Shown piece after piece: positions 15,378 to 23,211 of a stretch of 64,000 bases of DNA. The stretch's first letter is position 1. Each line of letters starts with the position of its first letter. The notes below the pieces were generated by a model. That model made no database searches. It was given only the letters and a program-made list of their open reading frames with translations, and had not been told where the DNA came from. This stretch comes from Oscillospiraceae bacterium. Its GTDB lineage: Bacteria > Bacillota > Clostridia > Oscillospirales > Ruminococcaceae. Location: positions 1 through 64,000 of the forward strand of contig JAAWRH010000002.1 of NCBI GenBank assembly GCA_022800935.1. Reading direction: 5' to 3'. The translations under genes and the position numbers were made by a program.

Positions 15378-17000
15378 ATGATTCATTTCTATTCCGAATT
15401 AAAAAAATACTACAAATCCATGATTTTTTCTTTTTTTATCGCCATGACCGCAAACGGATTGGCGTTAATCCCTCCTATAATCATGCAGATATTGATTGAT
15501 GAGGCGATACCCGGCGGTAATTTGAAGGATATGGTGCTTTTGGTTGTTTTCTTTATCTCTTTGCCTGTTGTAAACGGTATTGTATATGCTTTGTACAATA
15601 CCTGGGGAGCCATGAAATGCCGACGTGCTTCCTACACAATTAACAGCGAGATTATTGACCGCATTTTATGGCAGCCAATATCCTTTCATACAGAAAACAG
15701 CAGCGCAAAGCTGGCAGCAGAATGTTCCCGAAGCGCTATCGATTACACCTATCTTTGGGTAAATGATATCCCGCAAACGATAGCCACCTTTTTAACGGCT
15801 GTCATCGCCTTTGGTTATTTGCTGTATATCTCGCCCTGGATTGCGTTATCGCAGCTGTTTTTGCTGCCTGTGTTAATGGTTCCCATGGTGGCAGTAAAAA
15901 AAGTGATTCGTCATTATTCCAAGATTCTTTTTTCCGCGAATAATTCGATTCAGGCAATGCTGATAGAAGCTTTTCGCGGAATAAAAACAGTCAAAAATTT
16001 TTGCCTTGAGAAAAATATTTTGAAAAAATATCAGGATCTTTATCATAATGTAGATAAATTTTTCCGAAAGGAGGCTTTGATTGAATCCTTTCAGGGTACC
16101 GTTGCTTCCAGATTTATTATGTCTGTTTTTGTGGGGATTGCCTTCATCATTGGAATTGTGAATATTATGCAGGGCAGTATGACCATCGGCCTGCTTGTAA
16201 GCGGGTTAAATTTTATCAATAAATTCCACGACGGCGTCTACTCCCTGATGTCAACAAACCTGAACTTTTCAAAACAGCTTGGTACATTTGAGGTCCTTTT
16301 TCAATACCGCTGTCTGGAGAAAGAGGGAAGCGGCGCTGCAAATATCCCAAAGGAGTTTTTACAGCGTGAATTGGAGGTTTGCAATCTCTCTTTTTCTTAT
16401 ACGTCGGATACCGTTATTTTAAATCATCTCAGTCTGACCGTTCCCGCTAACAGCTGGATAGGGATAAAAGGCTCCAGCGGTATCGGAAAAACCACACTGC
16501 TGGATTTAATCACCAGGATTGAAAAATCAGAGAAAAGCATTTTCCTGGATGGGGTTGATATCTCCACCATTTCCTTAGAGTGGTATCGGAACCATATTGC
16601 AGTCCTGTCACAGGTTCCGTTCCTTTTTAAAGATACAATCCGCAACAATTTCCTATATGCAAACGAAAAATTGTCGGACAGGGAAATTTATGAGTTTTTG
16701 GATTTTGTGCAGCTGACCGAATTGGTACATACTCTTCCTGATGGGTTAGATGCCCAACTAGGAGAAGACGGTACGGACATTTCGGGTGGAGAAAAGCAGC
16801 GGCTTTCTCTTGCCATTGCATTGGCTACCGGACGGAAATTCTTAATTTTAGATGAAGCGACCTCTAACCTTGATGAAGCTTTAGAAATATCCATAGCTGA
16901 ACGACTGCATGATATGGTTCAGGAACAGCGGCTGACGATTCTTTCTGTTTCCCATCGACCCAATTTTCATAAGTATTGTGATAAGATAATTGAATTATAA
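15378..17000 (+). CDS. ABC exporter (membrane plus ATPase), peptide/antibiotic type
   Basis: 540 residues. The N-terminal membrane domain has about six hydrophobic segments (first ~17-38, second ~50-75). The ATPase has Walker A GSSGIGKTT, Q-loop VLSQVPF, signature ISGGEKQR and Walker B FLILDEATSNLD. There is no peptidase domain. The gene is noticeably more AT-rich than its upstream neighbours and ends in a bidirectional terminator, suggesting transfer. The substrate is unknown; similar stand-alone exporters accompany modified peptides, but no precursor gene is visible nearby. GGAG lies 9 bases before the ATG. Confidence 0.88.
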   Translation: MIHFYSELKKYYKSMIFSFFIAMTANGLALIPPIIMQILIDEAIPGGNLKDMVLLVVFFISLPVVNGIVYALYNTWGAMKCRRASYTINSEIIDRILWQPISFHTENSSAKLAAECSRSAIDYTYLWVNDIPQTIATFLTAVIAFGYLLYISPWIALSQLFLLPVLMVPMVAVKKVIRHYSKILFSANNSIQAMLIEAFRGIKTVKNFCLEKNILKKYQDLYHNVDKFFRKEALIESFQGTVASRFIMSVFVGIAFIIGIVNIMQGSMTIGLLVSGLNFINKFHDGVYSLMSTNLNFSKQLGTFEVLFQYRCLEKEGSGAANIPKEFLQRELEVCNLSFSYTSDTVILNHLSLTVPANSWIGIKGSSGIGKTTLLDLITRIEKSEKSIFLDGVDISTISLEWYRNHIAVLSQVPFLFKDTIRNNFLYANEKLSDREIYEFLDFVQLTELVHTLPDGLDAQLGEDGTDISGGEKQRLSLAIALATGRKFLILDEATSNLDEALEISIAERLHDMVQEQRLTILSVSHRPNFHKYCDKIIEL

Positions 17001-17010
17001 TTTTTCCATG

Positions 17011-17050
17011 AAAAAAGGCTGAAAGGTTTTCGACAACCTTTCAGCCTTTT
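17011..17050. terminator. bidirectional terminator
   Basis: AAGGCTGAAAGGTT (17015-17028) pairs perfectly with AACCTTTCAGCCTT (17035-17048). A run of A precedes the stem, giving T6 on the minus strand, so it can end both the ABC gene and the convergent antitoxin gene. Confidence 0.8.
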
Positions 17051-17063
17051 GAATGATTTGATA

Positions 17064-17369
17064 TTATTTGGATTCCAGAGGTACTACCGCAAGGGTTTTA
17101 CCCAGAGGGGCCAATACCTTGAGGATGGTTTCAAGCTGTGGACTTGTGCTCCCCTTTTCCATGCGCGCTATAATTGGCTGCCTTACACCGCTGAGTTCTT
17201 CAAGCTTTTTTTGGCTTATGCCTTTTTCTTGCCTGGCTTTAATAATTTCCCCGATCAGTTCAACTCTAAGATTACTTTTCGCTATCTCCTCTGGCGTAAA
17301 AAGTTCTGCCCTCACTTCTTCCCAACTTCTGCCAACAGCAGGATTATCTTTTATAGCTTCATGATTCAT
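17064..17369 (-). CDS. XRE-family antitoxin (HigA-like)
   Basis: 101 residues from ATG 17369, which lies 8 bases after GAGG; an in-frame GTG at 17378 lacks room for a site. The helix-turn-helix is GISQKKLEELSGVRQPIIARMEKG (about residues 45-70), in the C-terminal half as in many HigA/RelB-type partners of Gp49-family toxins. The N-terminal segment (ELFTPEEIAKSNLR) would contact the toxin. Its start lies inside the end of the toxin gene (11-base overlap). It would neutralise the toxin and repress the operon. Confidence 0.85.
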   Translation of the reverse strand: MNHEAIKDNPAVGRSWEEVRAELFTPEEIAKSNLRVELIGEIIKARQEKGISQKKLEELSGVRQPIIARMEKGSTSPQLETILKVLAPLGKTLAVVPLESK

Positions 17370-17724
17370 ATGAAACACCTCTTTCTATCAAATCTGCGAA
17401 CTCTCTCTTTGCTTTTTCAATCTCCCTTGTGGGTGTTTTCTGTGTTTTTTTCATAAAGTGATGCAGAAGTACATAATTTCCATTTATCCAGCCAACAAAA
17501 AGAATTCTGTCTCTAAGGGGCCTAAGTTCCCATATATTTCCTTCAAGGTGCTTTATATAGGGTTCTCCTGCCTGAGTGCCATATCTGCTCAATATTTCGA
17601 TATAGTCGTTTATTTTATCTAGTTTTATCCGACTGTCTTTGTCTTTTTTGCTAGCCAGTTCTGCCATATACTCCACTACAGGTTCCCTACCGTTTCTGTC
17701 TCTGTAAAAAAATACTTGATGCAA
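17359..17724 (-). CDS. HigB/RelE-superfamily (phage Gp49-like) toxin
   Basis: 121 residues. The pattern MHQVFFYRDRNGREPVVEYM, then YGTQAGEPYIKHLEGNIWELRPLRDRILFVGWING and LLHHFMKKTQKTP, is diagnostic of the Gp49-like HigB family: the LRP strand with Arg residues and the HxFxKKTxKTP tail. These toxins cleave mRNA on the ribosome. The gene order is toxin first, antitoxin second, as usual for HigBA. The region is AT-rich. The promoter is probably at 17740-17770, where the plus strand reads ACTATAATTATACT. Confidence 0.88.
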   Translation of the reverse strand: MHQVFFYRDRNGREPVVEYMAELASKKDKDSRIKLDKINDYIEILSRYGTQAGEPYIKHLEGNIWELRPLRDRILFVGWINGNYVLLHHFMKKTQKTPTREIEKAKREFADLIERGVSYES

Positions 17725-17807
17725 AATATAGCCTCCCCCTTTCCACTATAATTATACTCAAAAGTTATTATTATGTCAACTGTTTTTGATGGTCTTCTGT
17801 AGATTAT

Positions 17808-17859
17808 AAAGAAAACCTAAGTGGAGAAAGGTGGGCCTCTCTCCACTTAGATTTTCTTT
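17808..17859. terminator. strong hairpin terminator, both strands
   Basis: CTAAGTGGAGA (17817-17827) pairs perfectly with TCTCCACTTAG (17840-17850), flanked by AAAGAAAA on the left and TTTTCTTT on the right. That suits termination in either direction. On the plus strand no transcript feeding it is evident. Confidence 0.75.
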
Positions 17860-17916
17860 GCATAATGCTGAATTATACACAAATTCATTATTTCAATCCA
17901 CAGGTTTAACCCTGAC
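17808..17916 (-). ncRNA. candidate small RNA divergent from the hydrophobic peptide gene
   Basis: A minus-strand promoter TTGAAA (17946-17951), 17 bases, TATAAT (17923-17928) would start an RNA near 17916. It meets the strong hairpin terminator at 17808-17859 after about 100 bases. No ORF is encoded. The RNA is divergent from the peptide gene at 18061. It may be an antitoxin RNA, but I found only a weak 7-base match between the two transcripts, so the pairing role is unproven. Confidence 0.35.
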
Positions 17917-17966
17917 AAATTTATTATATCATATAGTAGTTTAAATTTCAATGAATTTGTATATAA
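17873..17966. repeat. 17-bp inverted repeat around divergent promoters
   Basis: TTATACACAAATTCATT (17873-17889) is complementary, with one mismatch, to AATGAATTTGTATATAA (17950-17966). The arms flank the minus-strand promoter, and the right arm sits just upstream of the plus-strand -35 box. This looks like paired regulator sites or a trace of an inverted duplication. Confidence 0.45.
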
Positions 17967-17974
17967 AATTATTA

Positions 17975-18003
17975 TTGACACTCAGTAAAATTTATGTTAT
18001 ATT
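17975..18003 (+). promoter_or_regulatory. sigma-A promoter for hydrophobic peptide gene
   Basis: TTGACA (17975-17980), 17 bases, TATATT (17998-18003). Transcription would start near 18010 and leave a leader of about 50 bases. Confidence 0.65.
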
Positions 18004-18060
18004 TTAAGAAGTAACCAGGAAATCATTGACATAATTCTACATAAAATTGAGGTGTTTTCT

Positions 18061-18147
18061 ATGAAAAATTTCAGTTTCAATGACTTGATGCAATTTGGCT
18101 CGTTTTTGATTTTGCTTTTAAGTTTTATTTATATGATTAGTCATTAA
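18061..18147 (+). CDS. 28-residue hydrophobic peptide, holin-like/type I toxin-like
   Basis: ATG 18061 follows GAGGTG with 7-base spacing. The product is MKNFSFNDLMQFG followed by a hydrophobic run SFLILLLSFIYMI and SH. The layout (short polar start, F-N-D-L-M-Q-F-G, one membrane helix) resembles the putative holin-like toxins of Firmicutes (Fst/TxpA-like). The strong promoter and the divergent short RNA with terminator support a real gene. No terminator was found after it. Toxicity is inferred from resemblance only. Confidence 0.5.
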   Translation: MKNFSFNDLMQFGSFLILLLSFIYMISH

Positions 18148-18184
18148 GGCCAATCGAATTCCGTTTAAATGGCAGCATACATCC

Positions 18185-20137
18185 CTACCGCCTCAGCTCC
18201 CCATAATCAAAATACTCCAGCATCCCTGGCACCAGCAGCGCCAGGGTGTTGTCATAGCAGAACAGCTTTTCCCCAAGGTACTCCCCTTCCACGCTTTCCA
18301 GCAACCCCTCGCCGTACTGTACCTGGACATTCTCGTTTAAGAACGCCGCCATTATGCCGTAAACCCCGCTGGGCCCCTCGCAGTAGAGGGTAATATCCTT
18401 TTCCGCAACGCCGAGGCTGGAGTTCAGCATCTCGATTGCCCGCAGAACGTCATAGCAACGCATTGCTGCCATGCTGTCCCCCATGTACATCAGGTTGCAG
18501 GCCAATGTGTAAAGGGTACCGCAGCTTCCTTTATAAGAGGCGTTGAGCACCATGTTCCGCTGTTCAATCGCCCCCACGCCGGGCACATCCAGCACAAATA
18601 CCTGACGGCCCGCCTCACACTGGGCGCGAATCCATGGTTCGTGGGCCGCGATTGCCTTGGTCCCGTCCTCCCAAACCGCCAGAACAGTGGGGAAATCCGT
18701 CCGTCCGTCCCAGGCCTCCGACTTGATCATCACACCGTAGGCAAAAAGCCGTTCCTGGGTCCAAAAGCTGATGCTGGTCCCCATGTATCCTTCAACCTGG
18801 GTGCAGGCGCTTTTGGGGAAAATTCTGGGGAGCAAATCCGTTTTCCGCCGGTTTTTCATCACCTTACCGGAAAGCCACTCCTTGGCTCTCCGTCTTCTCT
18901 CCCCCTCCGGCAGGGACAGCCGTTTTTCCCGCAGGGCTGCGGCGTATTCCCGGATTTCCTCAACGGTGGAGCGGGAATCCCTGATACCGCCTATCAGGTT
19001 CCCGGTTGGAACGGCATACAGCTTTTCCGGGGGCAGGGGTTCAAAGGAGCTGTTGTCCACCGTGACCTTTTTGCCCAGAAACACCTGGGAGAAAAACTCC
19101 GCCGCGCACACCGCAAGCCGGGGCGTATAGGAGTGGGTGTAATTGTCCTCATACAGCCTCACATTTTCCCTTTTGCCCAGCAGCTCATAGGCCCGCTGCG
19201 CCAAGTGGAAGGTTTTCAGGGTTCCTTCGATGGGGAAAAAATCGCAGGTTACAGCCAGAATCGCCGCCGGGCGGGGGGCGAAAATCAGGAAGGGCTCCCC
19301 GTGGTCAAAGCCCTTTTCGGCTATCCCCTGCCATATCTGCTCCGAGTCCTGGGCCTGGCCCTGGTACATGTATTCCCGCCGGGAGGTGACAAAGGTTCCG
19401 GGGGCAGCGGCGGCAATCCGATCGTCGCAGGTCATCAGGGCGGTGGTCTGGGTTCCGCCGCCGGAGTTCCCGGTCACGCCAATCCGGGCGGGGTCTATCT
19501 CCGGGCGGGTGAGCAGATAATCCACCGCCCGCATCTCGTCACAGAGAAAATACCGCTGCAAATAACACCCGGCGGCCACAGCGGGAATGCCGCAGGCATC
19601 GTGGTCCGGAGTGGTCCGCTTAATCAGGTAGGCATTGCTTTCGGGGTCATAGAAATTGCTCCGCTCCCCCTGACCCAGGGGATCTATGGCGAAGACAATC
19701 AGTCCTGCCTTTACCAGGGTATAACACACCCGCTGATAGTCCTCGTCCATCCGCCCCTCCGGGGAATGGCCGCAGACAAACAACACCGCCGGTCCCGGCA
19801 GGGAAATCCCCTTGGGGATGTAGAGAGAACCGATCACATAGGTTCGGAGCCGGGACTGGAAAATAACCGCTTCAATGGTGTAATCTCCCATGTCCAGCAG
19901 GTTAGTAATCTGCGGGTTCAGCGGCGCGTCCGTTTCGATTTTACCGCCGATGGCCTCCAGAAAAATCCTTCTCATCTCACTGCGGTATTGGGAAAGCTGC
20001 TCCGGCGTTTTGAGCTGCTCCCGTCTTTCGTCCGCCCGGTCGAACATCTTCTCCTGTTCCCGGTAGATGAAGTCCTTCAGCTGCTCATAGGAGGTACGGT
20101 TATATTGATGGGTCATGCGCTCAAATGCTTCAAACAT
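18185..20137 (-). CDS. double alpha/beta hydrolase (acetyl-xylan-esterase-like)
   Basis: 650 residues, roughly twice a normal alpha/beta hydrolase. The N-terminal half is a complete catalytic domain: FVCGHSPEGRMD, FAIDPLGQGERS, nucleophile elbow GVTGNSGGG at about residue 220, then an acid/His region ending YEDNYTHSY. The C-terminal half (from about 400) repeats the fold weakly and has no clear GxSxG. No signal peptide, so it is cytoplasmic. The likely substrates are esterified sugars or xenobiotic esters, by analogy with the acetyl xylan esterase/glucuronoyl esterase-like group. It is single-gene; GGAG lies upstream of ATG 20137. Confidence 0.75.
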   Translation of the reverse strand: MFEAFERMTHQYNRTSYEQLKDFIYREQEKMFDRADERREQLKTPEQLSQYRSEMRRIFLEAIGGKIETDAPLNPQITNLLDMGDYTIEAVIFQSRLRTYVIGSLYIPKGISLPGPAVLFVCGHSPEGRMDEDYQRVCYTLVKAGLIVFAIDPLGQGERSNFYDPESNAYLIKRTTPDHDACGIPAVAAGCYLQRYFLCDEMRAVDYLLTRPEIDPARIGVTGNSGGGTQTTALMTCDDRIAAAAPGTFVTSRREYMYQGQAQDSEQIWQGIAEKGFDHGEPFLIFAPRPAAILAVTCDFFPIEGTLKTFHLAQRAYELLGKRENVRLYEDNYTHSYTPRLAVCAAEFFSQVFLGKKVTVDNSSFEPLPPEKLYAVPTGNLIGGIRDSRSTVEEIREYAAALREKRLSLPEGERRRRAKEWLSGKVMKNRRKTDLLPRIFPKSACTQVEGYMGTSISFWTQERLFAYGVMIKSEAWDGRTDFPTVLAVWEDGTKAIAAHEPWIRAQCEAGRQVFVLDVPGVGAIEQRNMVLNASYKGSCGTLYTLACNLMYMGDSMAAMRCYDVLRAIEMLNSSLGVAEKDITLYCEGPSGVYGIMAAFLNENVQVQYGEGLLESVEGEYLGEKLFCYDNTLALLVPGMLEYFDYGELRR

Positions 20138-20265
20138 AGTATGCTCCTTTTCCGGCGGCGGTTTTCATGGCTTTGCCGTTCCCTGCCTTCGGCTTCAAAA
20201 TTGCTTTTATCCTAAGGGAAAATCCCTGGTTTGTCAATCCAAATTTTTAAAGTTATTGAATAAAG

Positions 20266-20296
20266 ACGGGCCGAAGGTTCGATCCCTTCAGCCCGT
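20266..20296 (-). terminator. terminator of small membrane-protein operon
   Basis: ACGGGC.GAAGG (from 20266) pairs with CCTTC.GCCCGT (to 20296) with one mismatched pair. The minus strand continues CTTTATTC. The loop TTCGATC gives a chance resemblance to a tRNA T-arm. Confidence 0.6.
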
Positions 20297-20301
20297 TTGC
20301 T

Positions 20302-20703
20302 TTAAACGACTTTATTCTTCTTACCCCTGCGGAGGCTGACAACCGTGTTGACTACACACAAGATGATAAAAAGCCCCGTAAAGTTAATCCAGATATCCCT
20401 ATACGCCGACTTCGCCAATTCCTCCCGTAGCCCGCTGAACCAAACGTATCCAAAGGCCAATAATTGGGACGGCACATACGCAACCACATACCGGAGCAGC
20501 CTGGGCTTGACCGGCAGGCTGGTACACATGGTAAAGGCGGCAAAGCCAATCAAAAGGATGATGGCCCTGTCCAGCTCGTGCCAGTTGCCGCTTGGGTCCT
20601 CATAGATGCCGCTGCACAGATATAAAACGCTGTTCAGCAGGGTGATTACCGTATAAATAATCGCATACATTGACGCAAGGTTGAGCCATTTTTTCTTGTT
20701 CAT
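20302..20703 (-). CDS. four-helix integral membrane protein, unknown function
   Basis: 133 residues from ATG 20703 (GAGAG six bases upstream; a TTG five codons earlier is possible). Hydrophobic segments fall at about 6-28, 43-63, 72-94 and 102-122, with a basic tail RRGKKNKVV. There are no catalytic motifs. It is the second gene after a 48-residue membrane peptide (20734) and both end at the terminator at 20266. Confidence 0.65.
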   Translation of the reverse strand: MNKKKWLNLASMYAIIYTVITLLNSVLYLCSGIYEDPSGNWHELDRAIILLIGFAAFTMCTSLPVKPRLLRYVVAYVPSQLLAFGYVWFSGLREELAKSAYRDIWINFTGLFIILCVVNTVVSLRRGKKNKVV

Positions 20704-20733
20704 TTTTTGCTCTCTCAAGCCTGTCCTTTCGTC

Positions 20734-20880
20734 CTATTTAAGTTCATCTTTTTTCCGCAGCTCCCTTCGTATTTTTAAGACCAAAAGCACCACCGTTAAA
20801 ACAGGAGCAGCAATAGCCACCGGAAGCAGTAAAATGTTAAGCCATTGAAAAATGATTGTCCAATCCATTGTTTGAATCAT
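20734..20880 (-). CDS. 48-residue single-pass membrane peptide
   Basis: ATG 20880 is 8 bases after GGGGAGG, a strong site. The product begins MIQTMDWTIIFQWLNILLL, has one long hydrophobic segment (residues 9-35) and ends in a charged KIRRELRKKDELK. The stop is 31 bases before the next membrane gene, so they form an operon. Its function is unknown. Confidence 0.6.
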   Translation of the reverse strand: MIQTMDWTIIFQWLNILLLPVAIAAPVLTVVLLVLKIRRELRKKDELK

Positions 20881-20925
20881 AGTAAGTTCCTCCCCTATGT
20901 CAAGTCCAGAAGTGATATTCCCAGT

Positions 20926-21111
20926 TCAGATGCAAGATTTTCTATCAGAGCGCAGGCGTTTTATCTGTTCCTCCGCATCGGTTCTGGGTGTATTATAATA
21001 ATGGAGCTTTTCCTCGATTGTCATATGCCTTGTTGCTTCATAGTTGCGTTCACGAATTCGATGTATGTCCTCAACAGTAAAATCGGGACTGATTTCCAGT
21101 TTATATACCAC
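20926..21111 (-). CDS. 61-residue probable antitoxin of PIN-domain toxin
   Basis: The GTG start at 21111 shares one base with the TAG stop of the PIN gene (TAGTG), and GGAGG lies inside the end of that gene. The charged sequence (FTVEDIHRIRERNYEATRHMTIEEKLHYYN) resembles the small proteins that routinely follow stand-alone PIN genes in Firmicutes and cyanobacteria. It has no DNA-binding motif that I recognise. The antitoxin function is inferred from coupling and size. Confidence 0.65.
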   Translation of the reverse strand: MVYKLEISPDFTVEDIHRIRERNYEATRHMTIEEKLHYYNTPRTDAEEQIKRLRSDRKSCI

Positions 21112-21587
21112 TACTCATCGCCTCCCAGCAAAACAGACGGATTCATTATATCAATACTTTTATAACCTTCAAGATTTGTTATTGCTCTAACTCCCCTGAT
21201 AGTCTTTATATTTACAATATGCTTAAAATTCCAAGATATAATACAGTCACATCCATACACAACGGCAGTTGCTATGTGCTGACAATCATCAAAACTCTTT
21301 GGGGTTAGAATACCCATTTTTATAATCTGATTTGCAAGTTTAATCGTTTCTGTTGTAATCTCCAATTTTGTGTAGTTGATTCTGCTAAGATATTTAAAAA
21401 GCAATGTCCTTTTAGGTTCGCGGCACTCACCTACTTCATCAAGCGTCACCTGTGACAAATAAACATCAAATTTTCCGGATTCAAATTGCTCCCAAAGAGC
21501 CAATGTATCCTTCATTCGTTCGGGCGAATCCTCTTGTTGCAGATAACTGATAACAGAAGTATCCAAATATACTTTGATTTTTCTCAT
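21111..21587 (-). CDS. PIN-domain ribonuclease (VapC-like toxin)
   Basis: 158 residues. The PIN fold is marked by VYLDTSVISYL (first acidic residue D9), the central E (LDEVGE), SFDDCQHIATAVVYGCD and IISWNFKHI with late acidic/Asn residues; together they place the Mg-binding acidic cluster. PIN toxins cleave RNA. The order is toxin first and antitoxin second, with one-base coupling, the reverse of classical vapBC. The gene is AT-rich relative to its flanks, consistent with mobility. Confidence 0.82.
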   Translation of the reverse strand: MRKIKVYLDTSVISYLQQEDSPERMKDTLALWEQFESGKFDVYLSQVTLDEVGECREPKRTLLFKYLSRINYTKLEITTETIKLANQIIKMGILTPKSFDDCQHIATAVVYGCDCIISWNFKHIVNIKTIRGVRAITNLEGYKSIDIMNPSVLLGGDE

Positions 21588-21717
21588 TCGTCTATTTCAC
21601 TTTCTTTATCACATGTTTCTTTCGACTATATTGTCTTATATAGGGTTTCCTATTCTTATAATGTTAATATATCACAATTCAATATATCTGTCAATAGGCT
21701 TTTCATAATATTTGACA

Positions 21718-22233
21718 TTATTCCAACCCACACAAAGAATAAATCTCTTTAATACAAGGGGCTTTATACTCCATATACCCATCAATATTATCAGGAAACA
21801 GCCTCGCTGCCGTTTCCTTTACTTCGCTGTACCTCTTCACCGCTTCTGGGTGGCCCCTCAGAAAATCCCGGAATCTCACATGCCTGAACAGCTCTCTGGA
21901 ATCCTGGGGACAGACATATAAATGATGCTCCCGCAGATGGTTCTTGCCGGAATATCGAAAGGCTTCCCTGCCCTTGATTCCCAGGTCGCCCTCATGAATA
22001 TATCCAATCCCTGCCAGCCTGCGGACAACCTCCTCAAAAACTGACTCATCTTTAATCACAACGTCAATATCAATAATCGGCTTTGCGGACATCCCTTCCA
22101 CCGAAGTGCTGCCCACATGTTCCGCAGATACGGTCAGCTCCCCAACCGCGTCCGCTATTTCCCTTTTAATGGCTTCAAAATCATCCTTCCATTTTGGGTC
22201 ATACGGCAGGACGACAACTCTTTTGGTTTTCAT
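21718..22233 (-). CDS. GrpB/UPF0157-family nucleotidyltransferase-fold protein
   Basis: 171 residues with the family signature VVVLPYDPKWKDDFEAIK, EHVGSTSVEGMSAKPIIDIDVVI (the GS..x..DIDV nucleotidyltransferase core) and HHLYVCPQDSRELFRHVRFRDFLRGHP. The biochemical role of the family is not settled; some members are fused to CoA kinase or acetyltransferases. It lies two bases downstream of the DUF1177 gene stop and could be read from the same message. Confidence 0.88.
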   Translation of the reverse strand: MKTKRVVVLPYDPKWKDDFEAIKREIADAVGELTVSAEHVGSTSVEGMSAKPIIDIDVVIKDESVFEEVVRRLAGIGYIHEGDLGIKGREAFRYSGKNHLREHHLYVCPQDSRELFRHVRFRDFLRGHPEAVKRYSEVKETAARLFPDNIDGYMEYKAPCIKEIYSLCGLE

Positions 22234-22235
22234 AA

Positions 22236-23189
22236 TCAGTCCCTTTTTCCTTGGGTTTGGAGATGCTTCATAGACCCATACAACCCTTCCATCCTGGCAA
22301 ATTCCTCTTCATCGTAAAATTTACACTCTCCCCTGCCAAACGCCTTGGCCACTTCCAGCATAAACCGGGCCGCTTCCTCCACATCGGCGAAATGGCTCGC
22401 CCCCGTGGCGCAGCCGGGAACCATCGTCTCCGCCGTAATCGCCACCCCCACAACCGGCGCGCTGGTGGCAGTGGAGGGCTGCATAATGCTGTTCAAATGG
22501 TAAATCTGGTTTCCATAAGGCGTTATATCCTGCGTTGTAATGGCGAAAACCTGGGGCAGCTTCCCGGTAGTAATCTGCATAATGTCCAGCAAATCCTCCG
22601 AAACTCGCAGGATATACCCCTCCTTTACCGTTGGCGAGATAGCAAAGCCCCTTGTATTGATAATCCGGTTCCCCTTGGTGGTGTCCACCGAGAGAATCGC
22701 GTCCAGCTCTGGGGAAACCTCCTCTCGGTTGACCTGGGCCATATTCACCGGCGAACCCATAAACGGCACCGGCTTATGGGGCGCGGTAGGGGCATAGGGG
22801 CAGATATGGGTGGATATAAAAACATCCCCCTCCAGAAAATCCCCCTTGTTCTGCATATCCAGCAGCTTTGCCGCCAGGGCAACAGCCGCCAGCGCTCCGT
22901 CCCCGTTGGAGACAAAGCCCACCCGCTCCGGCCTTGCCCCGATTCCACCCAGCCTTCCCAGCAGGCCGATGGTCGGCGCGTCTCCTCCCCTGGATTTCCC
23001 GCGGGAGCCGGGAATCCGCACCTTTACCATGTCGGTGGACTTCCCCGCTTTCTCTCCGGTCCCCGCCAGCGGATATGTCCAGGCGTCCGCCTCCGGGTGG
23101 ATGGACTCTAAATAGGAAACCGCATCCGCGCCGGAAACGGTGCTGGAGTCGAGAAGCTCAAACGCCTCAATTACCTGTTTGATCAACAT
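22236..23189 (-). CDS. DUF1177-family protein
   Basis: 317 residues from ATG 23189 (AAAGGAG, 8-base spacing); the open frame continues upstream without support. Features are a central GRLGGIGARPERVGFVSNGDGALAAVALAAKLLDM segment and VDTTKGNRIINTRGFAISPTVKEGYILRVS, as in DUF1177 proteins, which have a creatininase/peptidase-like look and sit in amino-acid or ring-compound catabolic clusters. It is co-transcribed with the amidohydrolase 22 bases upstream, so the pair probably acts on one substrate. The reaction is unknown. Confidence 0.8.
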   Translation of the reverse strand: MLIKQVIEAFELLDSSTVSGADAVSYLESIHPEADAWTYPLAGTGEKAGKSTDMVKVRIPGSRGKSRGGDAPTIGLLGRLGGIGARPERVGFVSNGDGALAAVALAAKLLDMQNKGDFLEGDVFISTHICPYAPTAPHKPVPFMGSPVNMAQVNREEVSPELDAILSVDTTKGNRIINTRGFAISPTVKEGYILRVSEDLLDIMQITTGKLPQVFAITTQDITPYGNQIYHLNSIMQPSTATSAPVVGVAITAETMVPGCATGASHFADVEEAARFMLEVAKAFGRGECKFYDEEEFARMEGLYGSMKHLQTQGKRD

Positions 23190-23211
23190 AAGGTGTACTC
23201 CTTTTTCACTT

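Noticed and set aside
18641-20215. 524-codon plus-strand ORF opposite the double hydrolase
   Set aside because: Long antisense frame caused by GC-biased third positions; the minus-strand gene carries the catalytic motifs.
20266-20296. GGTTCGATCC stretch resembling a tRNA T-arm
   Set aside because: No acceptor, D or anticodon stems fit around it. The sequence forms a terminator hairpin at the end of a minus-strand operon instead.
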